A stretch of DNA of 64,000 nt from Elusimicrobiota bacterium (GTDB lineage: Bacteria > Elusimicrobiota > Elusimicrobia > UBA1565 > UBA9628): NCBI GenBank assembly GCA_003452935.1, contig DMMY01000015.1:62001-126000 (forward strand). Direction: 5' to 3'. The stretch's first letter is position 1. Each line of letters begins with the position of its first letter. Of this stretch, positions 34,606-43,065 are shown piece by piece. The notes below the pieces were generated by a model, which was not told where the DNA came from, did not search any database, and saw only the letters and a program-made list of their open reading frames with translations. The translations under genes were made by a program, and so were the position numbers.

Positions 34606-36218
34606 TATCGGGTCCCCCAGTGGTTTTGGCGAACGGTCAGGATGGCGTAATAGGTTTGCAGGGACAATAGCCAGGAATAGACCACGGCGAAGACCAAACC
34701 GTAGTACCAGTAGCGCGACTGGGTATGATAGTAGTACAGGACCCCGAAGAGCAGGAAGACGAGCATCAGCCCGGCCAGATAGGGAAGGTAGGCCGCGCCT
34801 CCCATCACCCACGGGGAGTAGAGAAAAACGCGCAAGACCACCAGGGGAGACATCAGCGTCAACAGGATGCTCGCGTAATAGGGCGCGGCGGCCAAAGGAT
34901 GTTCCCGCGCCATGATCCGCGCCGTGCATAGGGTCTCGCGGACCCATGACTTTTTCCAACGCAATTGCTGCTTGAGAAACGCGGCCCAGGTATTCGGGGC
35001 GTAGGTGCTGCAGCGGGCGCCGGAGTGATAGACGACGCGGTAATGGCGCAGGATACGGTTCGTCAGGCTGCGGTCGTCTCCGAAAGTCGCCTCGGCGCCC
35101 AGGAATCTCTGGTTGAGCCATTCGTCGAGCACCGCCAGCACCGCCTCACGGCGGTAGGCGGAGAGGGGGCCGGGACAGCAGTTCACGGCCCCAAAAATGC
35201 TTTCCGCGGCCTTCATGACGCGTTGGGAAATGAAGTAGCGCACGGCCTCCATCTTGGAGATGAAATTGGCCGGCTCTATGATAATGGACGTGTGTCCGGC
35301 GACCGCCCCCACCCGGCTGTCGTGAAAAGGCTGGACGAGGCGATAGAAGCTTTCGGCCGCCACGAGGCTGTCCGAGTCCATGAAAATCAGTATCTCTCCG
35401 GCGGCTTTTTGCGCGCCGAGAGCCATGGCATGCCGTTTGCCTTTATGGCTCTGGAAACGGTGTATCTGCAAGCGGGGAAATTCAACGGCCAGGCGCTGCA
35501 GCGCCGCCCAGGTGCCGTCCGTGGATCCGTCGTCGATGGCGATGACCTCGAGCATCTCGGCCGGGTAACGCGCCTGGAACAGGCGTCGGATGACGGCCTC
35601 GATATGGCGTTCTTCGTTCATGATGGGCAGGACGACGGTCGCCGGCTTGATGATGCCGTGGTCTTCCGGTTCCTTGTAGAACCAGGCATAGGCTATGCGG
35701 GAGAGGACGTAGAATCCGGCCAGCATGCTGTATGTTTGCCAGAACGGATCGTACCAGAAGGATATGATGTTGCGCGTCTTGAGGATGGAGATGGCCGCCG
35801 CCAGAGCGGCCGCGGTCAAGGCGGCCATGAGCTTGCGGCGTCGCGCTTGGTGCTCGCGGAGCTGCTCATCGAGCAGGCGGTCGAAGCGAAAACCGCAGGA
35901 ACCGGAGTCTCCCCGGGGCAGGAGCGTGCCCGTGACGCGCAGGCGGATGGGACTTCCGGAAGGGGACATCGCCGATGGAATGTCCCAGCGCACGGCCGCG
36001 CGGCTGGCTGTCCGTAGCGGGTCGAGCGGGGAAACCCGCAGGCCCATGCCCGTGGCGCTTACATCGCGGACATGGAGGGGCAGCCTTAAGCGTCGGGGCC
36101 ACCAGCCGTTGAGGATGATCTCTCCGGGCGCGTCCGAGAGCGCGCGCGGATAGCGCCGCCGGTCATGAGGCATGCGGCCGGTTTCGATTTCCTTCAGGGC
36201 AGCTTCCTGGTTGATCAT
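34605..36218 (-). CDS. PilZ-domain processive glycosyltransferase (hyaluronan-synthase-like GT2)
   Basis: 537 residues. The N-terminus is a PilZ domain: RRRYPR (20-25) and DVSATG (52-57) fit the RxxxR and D/NxSxxG c-di-GMP-binding motifs. Two membrane helices (about 131-180) precede a GT2 domain with AIDDGSTDGT, MDSDS (280-284), GDDRSLTNRIL (380-390, catalytic base) and QQLRW (417-421), the D, DxD, D, QxxRW set of processive synthases; the closing part has three or four helices. GDDR.LTNR and QQ.RW resemble class I hyaluronan and NodC-type synthases, so a GlcNAc-containing polymer is likely. c-di-GMP activation is inferred from the fused domain. Confidence 0.88.
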   Translation of the reverse strand: MINQEAALKEIETGRMPHDRRRYPRALSDAPGEIILNGWWPRRLRLPLHVRDVSATGMGLRVSPLDPLRTASRAAVRWDIPSAMSPSGSPIRLRVTGTLLPRGDSGSCGFRFDRLLDEQLREHQARRRKLMAALTAAALAAAISILKTRNIISFWYDPFWQTYSMLAGFYVLSRIAYAWFYKEPEDHGIIKPATVVLPIMNEERHIEAVIRRLFQARYPAEMLEVIAIDDGSTDGTWAALQRLAVEFPRLQIHRFQSHKGKRHAMALGAQKAAGEILIFMDSDSLVAAESFYRLVQPFHDSRVGAVAGHTSIIIEPANFISKMEAVRYFISQRVMKAAESIFGAVNCCPGPLSAYRREAVLAVLDEWLNQRFLGAEATFGDDRSLTNRILRHYRVVYHSGARCSTYAPNTWAAFLKQQLRWKKSWVRETLCTARIMAREHPLAAAPYYASILLTLMSPLVVLRVFLYSPWVMGGAAYLPYLAGLMLVFLLFGVLYYYHTQSRYWYYGLVFAVVYSWLLSLQTYYAILTVRQNHWGTR

Positions 36219-36236
36219 ACGCGGGTTGCGGTCAAG

Positions 36237-37691
36237 CTAGAGACGGAAGATGTTGCCGTTGGCTCGGCCGCCGAATACGTTGCGCGTGTCGAGCACGAGC
36301 CGGGCTTGCCGCGCGACAAGATCATAGTCCACCGCGGAATGGTCGGTCACGACCAAGGCCAGGTCCGCCGCGGATAAGGACTTCGCGTCCAGCGCCACGG
36401 AGCGCAGTTCCCGGCCGCGGATTTGGAGCGCGGGCAAGTGCGGGTCATGGTAGGAAACCTCGGCCTTCTTGTGCCGCAGATGTTCGATGACCTCGACCGC
36501 CGGCGATTCCCGCATGTCCGGGACATCCTTCTTGTAGGAAACCCCCAGAACCAGGATGCGAGCGCGAGACAGGGCCTTGCCCTGCCGCAGGTTGAGGATG
36601 TCCTCGGCTCGCTCGACCACGTATTCCGGCATCCTCGAGTTTATGGCCCCGGCCAGCTCGATGAAGCGCGGCTCGAAGTTGAGCGTGCGCATCTTCCAGG
36701 CCAGGTAGTGAGGGTCAAGAGGAATGCAGTGGCCGCCGATGCCCGGCCCCGGATAGAAGGGCATGTAGCCGAAAGGCTTGCTTTTGGCGGCCTCCACCAC
36801 CTCGCAGATGTCGATGCCGAGGCGGCCGCACATCATGGCCATCTCGTTGACCATGGCTATGTTGACGGCGCGAAAAGTGTTTTCCAAAAGCTTCGTCATC
36901 TCGGCGACCTCCAAAGACGAGACCCGGAAGACTTGCCGGGCGACCTTGCCATAGAGCAGGGCGCAGAGTTCCAGACAGCGCGGCGTGGCGCCTCCGACCA
37001 CTTTGGGCGTGTTGTGGATCTTGTACTTTTTGTTTCCCGGATCGACGCGCTCAGGCGAGAAGCCCAGGAAAAATTCCCATCCGACCCGGAAGCCCTTGCG
37101 GGAGAAGGCCGGAAGCAGTATGTCCCGGGTGGTTCCGGGATAGGTGGTGCTTTCGAGAACCACGAGCTGGCCGGGCCGCAGGGTTTGCTCGATCTGGCGG
37201 GTGGCCGCTACGATGTAGGAGATGTCCGGGTCCTTGCTCTTGCGCAGGGGCGTGGGCACGCAGATGATGACGGCGTCCTGTTCGCCCAGCAGGGCGAAGT
37301 CCGTCGTGGCCTTGAGCCTCTGGCCGGCCAGGGCGCGGCGCAAATCCTCGTCGCGGACGTCCCCTATATAGGAAAGGCCGTCGCGGATGCGTTGCGCTTT
37401 CTCGGCGTCGACCTCGAAGCCGGTCACGCCGTAGCCTTGCTCGGCCAAGGCGCAGGCCAGCGGCAGTCCGACATAGCCCAGGCCCACCACGCCGACTTTG
37501 GCCGTGCTGCCCTGGATCTTGCGTCTCAATGCCGTGAAATGTTCCATCGAGCCGAGAGGGCCTTGCGCAACGGATCTTATGACGCTGACGGGCGCGGGCC
37601 CGGCCTCTCCGCATAGCGGCAAGTCGGCGAGGTCCTGCGCCTCGGCGATCGGCTCCGCGGCCACGGCTCCGGCTGATAAATTTGTGTGCAT
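36237..37691 (-). CDS. UDP-N-acetylhexosamine/UDP-glucose 6-dehydrogenase
   Basis: NAD-dependent oxidation of a UDP-sugar at C6 to the uronic acid. The 484 residues have a 60-residue N-terminal extension, then VGVVGLGYVGLPLA (NAD-binding), IICVPTPL, LESTTYPGTT, FSPERVDPGN and PGPGIGGHCIPLDP with catalytic Cys322. The GGHCIPLDP form is that of WbpA/WecC-type UDP-GlcNAc or UDP-ManNAc dehydrogenases more than of plain UDP-glucose dehydrogenases. AAAGGA lies before the first ATG; Met49 is an alternative start. It leads the exopolysaccharide operon and would supply the synthase with a uronic-acid donor. Confidence 0.88.
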   Translation of the reverse strand: MHTNLSAGAVAAEPIAEAQDLADLPLCGEAGPAPVSVIRSVAQGPLGSMEHFTALRRKIQGSTAKVGVVGLGYVGLPLACALAEQGYGVTGFEVDAEKAQRIRDGLSYIGDVRDEDLRRALAGQRLKATTDFALLGEQDAVIICVPTPLRKSKDPDISYIVAATRQIEQTLRPGQLVVLESTTYPGTTRDILLPAFSRKGFRVGWEFFLGFSPERVDPGNKKYKIHNTPKVVGGATPRCLELCALLYGKVARQVFRVSSLEVAEMTKLLENTFRAVNIAMVNEMAMMCGRLGIDICEVVEAAKSKPFGYMPFYPGPGIGGHCIPLDPHYLAWKMRTLNFEPRFIELAGAINSRMPEYVVERAEDILNLRQGKALSRARILVLGVSYKKDVPDMRESPAVEVIEHLRHKKAEVSYHDPHLPALQIRGRELRSVALDAKSLSAADLALVVTDHSAVDYDLVARQARLVLDTRNVFGGRANGNIFRL

Positions 37692-38060
37692 GTCGGTTTT
37701 CCTTTGCGGCTCTAAAATTTGATCTTGAAGGAACGCGGCGGATGCTTGGCCCGCCTTTTGACGGCGCTGCGTTATTTGTCAACGAACGAATTCGGCAACG
37801 CAGAGATTCTACGCGGAGAAGATCAAAGAGACGTCAAAGCGGATCCGCTCACGTCGGCATTTCGGCGCGCCGGGGCGCGATGTGAAATCGATATTCGAGG
37901 GGTTGGGTACGACGATTAAGCCCTTCCATGTTTCCGGACAACCCTCGTCCGAATGATCCGCCGTTGGTTCTATGCTTAAAAGCAAACCACCAAGGGGGAT
38001 GTTATGGCCCGGGACTTTCCGTGGACTTCCCGAGCGCTGTCTCTCGCGGGGCCTCCTGGC
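37692..38060. other. Non-coding leader region of the exopolysaccharide operon
   Basis: About 370 bases without a supported gene. It must contain the operon promoter; TTGACA at 37782-37777 (minus) has no good -10 partner. No riboswitch was recognised. Open frames across it, including one from 38004 that runs through the MITE, have no signal of real coding. Confidence 0.5.
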
Positions 38061-38063
38061 TTA

Positions 38064-38222
38064 GAGCCTATCCCAAAACCACATTTCGGGCTGCAACCTC
38101 GGTCTTCTGCCTGCGCCTTCGTTGCTCGTCGCTTACATGCCTATCGGCATGCTCGTTCCTCGCGCCTTGGCTCGGCGAGAATCCCGAGGTTTCGCCGCGA
38201 AAGCGGGTTTTGGGATAGGCTC
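38064..38222. mobile_element. 159-bp MITE with 17-bp terminal inverted repeats
   Basis: The ends GAGCCTATCCCAAAACC (38064-38080) and its exact complement (38206-38222) flank a 125-bp interior with no gene. TTA is duplicated on both sides (38061-38063, 38223-38225), the TNA-type target duplication of IS5-family elements with GAGCCTAT-like ends. It is probably moved in trans by such a transposase. The insertion lies between the operon leader and the OPT gene. Confidence 0.85.
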
Positions 38223-38300
38223 TTAAGCAGTTCAGGCGTGCTCGCGCGGTCTTTCAACTCCGGCTCGCCGATCGAGAGGGAAACCTGCTGGGGGAGGCAG

Positions 38301-40268
38301 TCAGCCGCCCAATATCCCGGCCGCGGTCAAGAGCGCGATGGCCACGCCAAGCAGGGACTCTCCCGCGATGAAGCCTGAAGCCACGGTCACCACGTATTTT
38401 TCAGCGGTCTGAGGCTTCTTGGCCTCCAGAAGGGTCGCGATGGCGGCGCCTATGAACATGGAGAGCGAGTTGAAGAAGGGGATGACGAAGGCCATGCCCA
38501 CGCCCATGGCCGAGGGGATGAACTTGTGGTGCTTTGGAAACAGCCTCTCCAGGACGGGGATGAGGATTCCGATCAGGGCGCCTATGAGCAGGCCCCAGCG
38601 CGCCGTGGGATGAAGGGCCGAGAAGCCGTTGGCCAGCAGGCGCGCCACCGCGGCCCAGACCTGGGCCGACGGCGCCGGCCATTTGTCCGTGCCCAGGACT
38701 TCGGCGTTGGGCACCAGGACGTAAAAGGCCGGGATGACCACGACCATGCCGGCGAAGATGCCCAGCAACTGGGCCAGAAATTGCTTTCTGGGATTGGCGC
38801 CCAGGATGTAGCCGGTCTTGAGGCTGGTGAGCAGGTCCGCCGAGGAACCGGCCGCGTTGGCCGTGACGCTGGCGGTCATGAGGTTGGTGGTGATATTCGA
38901 GGGGGCGAGAACGCCGAACATGAGCTGGGTGATCTTGCCCATGGCGCCCACGGGAGTGGTGTCCGTTTCCCCGGTGGCGCGGCAGGCCACGATGGCCAGG
39001 AAGAAAGTCATGGCCACGGCCACGAAGCCCATGAACACGGTCGTGTCGAAGGCGAACTTGAGCACGGCCATGCAGCCCAGGCCCGAGATGACGAGGCCGG
39101 TCAAGAACCATGAGGTCGGGACCTCGATGTGCGCCATCTTGTCCGCCGTCTTGGAGCCATGGGGTTTGAAGATGTCCGTGATGCCTGAGAAGGCCCGCAC
39201 CACGGTGCGCCACTGCAAGGCGAACATGAACAGGCCCGATGTGGCCATGATGGAGGCGCCGGTCCAGGTGCTCCAGCGCACGATTTCCCTGTAGCCGAGC
39301 TTCGAGTCTATGGCGCCGATGGCGGCCATCCAGGGCGCGAGCACCCCGTAGTTGACGCAGGCTCCCAGGAGCATGGACCAGCCCACCTTCCAGCCGATCA
39401 GGGCTCCGGCCGCGACCATGATGGTTGAGAGTTCCAGGGAGATGGTGTATTTGTGCAGAGGCTGGCCGCCTATGGAGCCGGGAAAGTGCAGATAGCTCGG
39501 AATGGTTAACATGGAACCCGCGTTCTTGAATCGCGAGAGGATAAAAGGGTTGCCGGAATCCTTGAACCATACGATCACGGCTCCCAACAGGCCGGCGATG
39601 CCCAAGGACTTGGCCTTGTCCGCGGCCTCGGAGCCCTTGGTGTGCAGGCTTTTGAGGACCTCAGCCGCGGCAATGCCGCTTGGAAACCTGAGTTGTTCTA
39701 TGTTTATCATTTGGCGTTTCATGGGTATGGACATGAAGCAGCCCAGACCGGCCAGGAACAGGGTCCATAACGTCAAGGTCAGCCAGGGAATGTGGTGGCC
39801 GGTTACTATGAGATAGGCCGCGATGGCCGAGCTCAGGGTGCCTCCGGTCGAATAACCTGCCGAGGATGCCGTGGTCTGCATGCAGGTGTTCTCGAGTATG
39901 GTGAACTCGCCCGCGAAGAGCCTGGGAAAGGCGGCTGAGAGGGTCCGGTAGATGGCGTAGGAGAGAATGCAGGCCGTGATGGCCACGCCCAGCCCCCAGC
40001 CGGTTTTGAGGCCCACGTAGATATTGGACAGCGACATGAAGCCGCCTAAAAGCGCGCCCATGCCCACGGCTCGGAGCGTCAGTTGCGGCATGTCTCCCCG
40101 ATAGGTGTGCTTGAGCCAATGAGCCTCGATTTCCTCAGGCGTCGGTTTGCGGCCCTTGGGAGGCTGGCCGGCCTCCGCCTCGGGCAATTCCGTGAATTCC
40201 TCGGCCCGGGTTTCAACGTGCGGTTCGTGGTGCTCGTGGGCCGGATGCTCGGTCTTGCGATCTTTCAT
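38301..40268 (-). CDS. OPT-family oligopeptide transporter
   Basis: 655 residues with about 14-16 membrane helices. The N-terminus is His/Glu-rich and cytoplasmic (about 1-50). Helix regions such as GALLGGFMSLSNIYVGLKTGWGLG, AGYSTGGTLSSAIAAYLI and FPSGIAAAEVLKSLH match the OPT family of proton-coupled peptide or metal-chelate symporters. The end, ASGFIAGESLLGVAIALL, is the typical bacterial OPT C-terminus. AAGGAGG stands before the ATG. It follows the nucleotidyltransferase gene on the other side with 57 bp between; substrate unknown. Confidence 0.93.
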   Translation of the reverse strand: MKDRKTEHPAHEHHEPHVETRAEEFTELPEAEAGQPPKGRKPTPEEIEAHWLKHTYRGDMPQLTLRAVGMGALLGGFMSLSNIYVGLKTGWGLGVAITACILSYAIYRTLSAAFPRLFAGEFTILENTCMQTTASSAGYSTGGTLSSAIAAYLIVTGHHIPWLTLTLWTLFLAGLGCFMSIPMKRQMINIEQLRFPSGIAAAEVLKSLHTKGSEAADKAKSLGIAGLLGAVIVWFKDSGNPFILSRFKNAGSMLTIPSYLHFPGSIGGQPLHKYTISLELSTIMVAAGALIGWKVGWSMLLGACVNYGVLAPWMAAIGAIDSKLGYREIVRWSTWTGASIMATSGLFMFALQWRTVVRAFSGITDIFKPHGSKTADKMAHIEVPTSWFLTGLVISGLGCMAVLKFAFDTTVFMGFVAVAMTFFLAIVACRATGETDTTPVGAMGKITQLMFGVLAPSNITTNLMTASVTANAAGSSADLLTSLKTGYILGANPRKQFLAQLLGIFAGMVVVIPAFYVLVPNAEVLGTDKWPAPSAQVWAAVARLLANGFSALHPTARWGLLIGALIGILIPVLERLFPKHHKFIPSAMGVGMAFVIPFFNSLSMFIGAAIATLLEAKKPQTAEKYVVTVASGFIAGESLLGVAIALLTAAGILGG

Positions 40269-40325
40269 TGCGGCCTCCTTAATAGAGACGGCGCTCAGGT
40301 CTGTAGATTATAAACGATACAACCG

Positions 40326-41060
40326 CTAGATCGGCAGCCCTTTTTCCCGCGCCCAGCAACGAACTTCTTCGAGCTTGGCCGCGCTGCCGATATCCTTGTA
40401 GTACCACTCGTCCATGCGAAAGGCCCGGATGTCGGCCCCTTGCGCGGCCAGGCGCAGGTAGGAACGGTTGATGGAGAAAGCTCCAGTCTCGCAGAGCCCC
40501 GCCACGAGGCCGGGGGAGATGACGTGAATGCCGTTGAAGGCGAGGCGTGTGGCTGCAGGGACCGGAGCGGTTGCCCACTGCGTGCGGCCGTCAGGCGCCG
40601 ACTCCCAGCCGCAAAGCCGTTCTTGCTCGTCGAAAAGCAGGTGTCGGGCGCTCGTTCGATCGGATACGGCCAGGGTAGCCAGGGCGCCGCTATCCATATG
40701 AGACCGGTAGAATCCGGCGAGGTCCAGATTGGTGAACACATCCGCGTTATGCAGGAAGAACGGCCGGCCGTCGTCGAAGAACCAAGAGGCCCGTTTGAGT
40801 CCGCCGCCGGTATCGAGCAATTCAGTCTCACGGGAGATATGAACTGGTACGCCGAAGTCTCGGCTTTGGAGGAAATCCTCAAGCTGGTCGGCCAGGTGAA
40901 ACGCGTTGACGATGATGCCGTCAACTTCGGCCTTGGTCAGGCGCCGGATGACGAGCTCGATCATAGCCATGCCGGAGACTTCGACGAGAGCCTTGGGGTG
41001 CGCGTCGGTCAGCGGGCGCAGCCGGCTGCCGATGCCGGCGGCCAGGATCATGGCTTTCAC
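40326..41060 (-). CDS. MurU-like sugar-1-phosphate nucleotidyltransferase
   Basis: 244 residues with the nucleotidyltransferase signature MILAAGIGSRLRPLTDAHPKALVEVSG at the start, VNAFHLADQLEDFL, ETELLDTGGGLKRA and LHNADVFTNLDL (metal-binding Asp). The GTG at 41060 overlaps the TGA of the kinase gene (GTGA); an ATG three codons later is also possible. With an AmgK-like kinase upstream it resembles the AmgK-MurU pair of peptidoglycan recycling, which makes UDP-MurNAc from MurNAc-1-phosphate. Another hexose-1-phosphate substrate cannot be excluded. Confidence 0.85.
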   Translation of the reverse strand: MKAMILAAGIGSRLRPLTDAHPKALVEVSGMAMIELVIRRLTKAEVDGIIVNAFHLADQLEDFLQSRDFGVPVHISRETELLDTGGGLKRASWFFDDGRPFFLHNADVFTNLDLAGFYRSHMDSGALATLAVSDRTSARHLLFDEQERLCGWESAPDGRTQWATAPVPAATRLAFNGIHVISPGLVAGLCETGAFSINRSYLRLAAQGADIRAFRMDEWYYKDIGSAAKLEEVRCWAREKGLPI

Positions 41061-42487
41061 GTGACCGGGACGGTGGCCTCGTCTTTCTCCAGCTCCCGGT
41101 GCCGGATCTCGACGCGCAGCCCGTGCTCCTCGCGCAGATGCTTGGCCAGGAGTTCGGCGCAGTAGACGGAGCGGTGCTGGCCGCCGGTGCAGCCGAAGGC
41201 TGCCATCAGATTCGTGAAATTCCGGCTCTGATAATTCTCCACGGACCCATCGATGAGGGCATAGACATGGGACATGAAGCGTTCCACGGCCGGTTCCCGG
41301 CGCAGGAACTCGGCCACTTCGGGATCCCGGCCGTTGAGCTTGGCGTACTGCGGGTGTTTGCCCGGGTTGGGCAGGGCCCGGCAATCAAAAATAAAGCCGC
41401 CGCCATGGCCCTTGTCGTCCGCGGGCAGGCCGCCGCGGTAGGAAAAGCTCTCTATGCGCACCGTGAGTTCCAGCTCCGCCTTGCCGAACTGGCGCAGCCG
41501 GGATGAACCGACCATGCTGCGAAAGACCTGCATCAGGGCCGGCGCCTCGATGGGCAGTTCGGTGGTGCGCATGAGGTATTCGAGGTTGCGAATGGCATAG
41601 GGGATGCTCTGGAGGAAGTGGCTTTTGCGTTCGTAAAATCCGCGCAAGCCGTAGGCGCCCATGGCCTGCATGATGCGGATGTAGACGAAGCCGGGGTAGT
41701 GCCTGAGGAACTCCGTCTTGTCGATGGGGATGATCCGCGCGGCCGCGTCCAGGTAGAGTCCTAGCAGCTCCTCGCGCAGCTCGAAAGGGATGTCGGCCTT
41801 GGCATCGAAAAGCAAGGACGCGATGTCGTATTGGAGGGCGCCCTTGCGGCCTCCCTGGTAATCGATGAACCAGGGCGAGCCGTCGCGGACCATGACGTTG
41901 CGCGACTGAAAATCCCGATAGAGGAAGCAGTCGCGCTGCGCTTCGAGCAGGAAGTCCGTGAAGCGGCGAAAATCGTCCTCCAAGTCCTGCTCGTGGAATG
42001 GAATCTGGGCCAGCTGCAGGAAGTAATATTTGAAGTGGTTGAGGTCCCACCGCATGGACTGCTTGTCAAAGCTGGCGCGGGGGTAGCAATCCCCGTAGTC
42101 CAGGGTCCGGCCGGCCGTGATTTGGATTTGGGGCAGCAGCCGCACCACCTGCCGGTAGACATCCACGACGCCGGGCGTAAATCCACGGCTGGCGCTGATG
42201 AGTTGGAACAGGTTCGTGTCGCCCAGGTCTTCCTCAAGATAAATGCCTTGGTCTCGATCCTCCAGGTATATCTCGGGGACGGGGAGGCCGCAGCCGCGAA
42301 AGTGCCGGGAGAAGGCGATGAAAGCCCGGTTTTCGAGCCGGTCCGAATTGACCGCGCCGATGACGCTTCGGCCGGCGCTCGTGAGGCGATAGAGCTTGCG
42401 ATGGGAGCCGTCGCCCTTCAAAGGCGCGATGGCCTCGGCCGGCTCGCCGAAGTTTTTGCGGTAAAGCTCCTTTAAGGCCTCGTTCAT
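41057..42487 (-). CDS. AmgK-like sugar kinase fused to RapZ C-terminal domain
   Basis: 476 residues. Residues 1-330 are an aminoglycoside-phosphotransferase-like anomeric kinase: GDGSHRKLYRL nucleotide loop, FLYRDFQSRNVM (catalytic Asp192, Asn197) and WFIDYQGGRKGALQYDIASLL (metal Asp209), as in AmgK, which phosphorylates MurNAc/GlcNAc at C1. Residues 338-465 match the RapZ C-terminal domain: IESFSYRGGLP, FIFDCRALPNPG, LNGRDPEVAEFL and FGCTGGQHRSVYCAELLAKHL. RapZ senses glucosamine-6-phosphate in E. coli. The fusion suggests the kinase is controlled by, or acts with, an amino-sugar sensor. It is coupled to the MurU-like gene. Confidence 0.88.
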   Translation of the reverse strand: MNEALKELYRKNFGEPAEAIAPLKGDGSHRKLYRLTSAGRSVIGAVNSDRLENRAFIAFSRHFRGCGLPVPEIYLEDRDQGIYLEEDLGDTNLFQLISASRGFTPGVVDVYRQVVRLLPQIQITAGRTLDYGDCYPRASFDKQSMRWDLNHFKYYFLQLAQIPFHEQDLEDDFRRFTDFLLEAQRDCFLYRDFQSRNVMVRDGSPWFIDYQGGRKGALQYDIASLLFDAKADIPFELREELLGLYLDAAARIIPIDKTEFLRHYPGFVYIRIMQAMGAYGLRGFYERKSHFLQSIPYAIRNLEYLMRTTELPIEAPALMQVFRSMVGSSRLRQFGKAELELTVRIESFSYRGGLPADDKGHGGGFIFDCRALPNPGKHPQYAKLNGRDPEVAEFLRREPAVERFMSHVYALIDGSVENYQSRNFTNLMAAFGCTGGQHRSVYCAELLAKHLREEHGLRVEIRHRELEKDEATVPVT

Positions 42488-42568
42488 GAACGTCCAGCCA
42501 TTGTAGCATACGCATCGGCTGCTGAGGTTCGCTTATGGTACACTATCATTGAGCCCGGAAAATTCGAG

Positions 42569-42943
42569 ATGGCCCAGAAACCAAGGGTCGTGATTTTGGA
42601 CGACGACGACATATTCGCCGCTCTCTTGACCGCCTCCCTGGCGCCGGAATATGACGTGGCGGTCGGGCGCAGCGGCCGGGAAGGCTTGGAATTGCTGCGC
42701 GGCGGAGCCGACCTGCTGATCACGGACATCGGCATGGCGGATATCGACGGCATTGAGCTGCTGGGCTTGCTGGATAAGGACCCTCGGTTTGGCGCCATTC
42801 CCGTGATCATCGTCACGGCCACGCATTTCAACCAGCGCCCCGTCTCCGAGGTGAAACGTTTTCGCCAGGTGCGCGAGGTCATCTGCAAGCCTTGTCGGGT
42901 CGAACAGATACTCGTCTCCATGCGGAAGGTCTTGCAGCGCTAA
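42569..42943 (+). CDS. Single-domain response regulator
   Basis: 124 residues, one receiver domain: VVILDDDDIFA (acidic cluster), DLLITDIGMADIDG with the phospho-acceptor Asp, VIIVTATHF (Thr) and EVICKPC (Lys). No output domain and no kinase nearby. A TACACT box lies at 42539-42544 with GGA-type sequence before the ATG. It is divergent from the kinase-RapZ fusion and 122 bp ahead of buk. Confidence 0.88.
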   Translation: MAQKPRVVILDDDDIFAALLTASLAPEYDVAVGRSGREGLELLRGGADLLITDIGMADIDGIELLGLLDKDPRFGAIPVIIVTATHFNQRPVSEVKRFRQVREVICKPCRVEQILVSMRKVLQR

Positions 42944-43065
42944 GAGCCGCTGCCTGAACCAGCCCGCTTCATGGCGGCATGTCGGTTCATGTTCTTGCGC
43001 CAGGCTGCGTGTTTTCAACGGCCGGCAAGATTAGCTATGATGAGGCTCGATACAGGCGCCAGCTT

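Noticed and set aside
34605..37691. Calling the locus a hyaluronan operon
   Set aside because: The dehydrogenase resembles UDP-HexNAc enzymes rather than plain UDP-glucose ones, and a de-N-acetylase and outer-membrane exporter are present, so the polymer is not simple hyaluronan.
37692..38060. c-di-GMP riboswitch before the exopolysaccharide operon
   Set aside because: I looked for the conserved GEMM core on the minus strand and did not find it. The PilZ domain already offers a c-di-GMP input.
38004..38378. Open frame of 124 codons running through the MITE
   Set aside because: It contains the entire mobile element, overlaps the OPT gene end, and matches no family; most likely chance.
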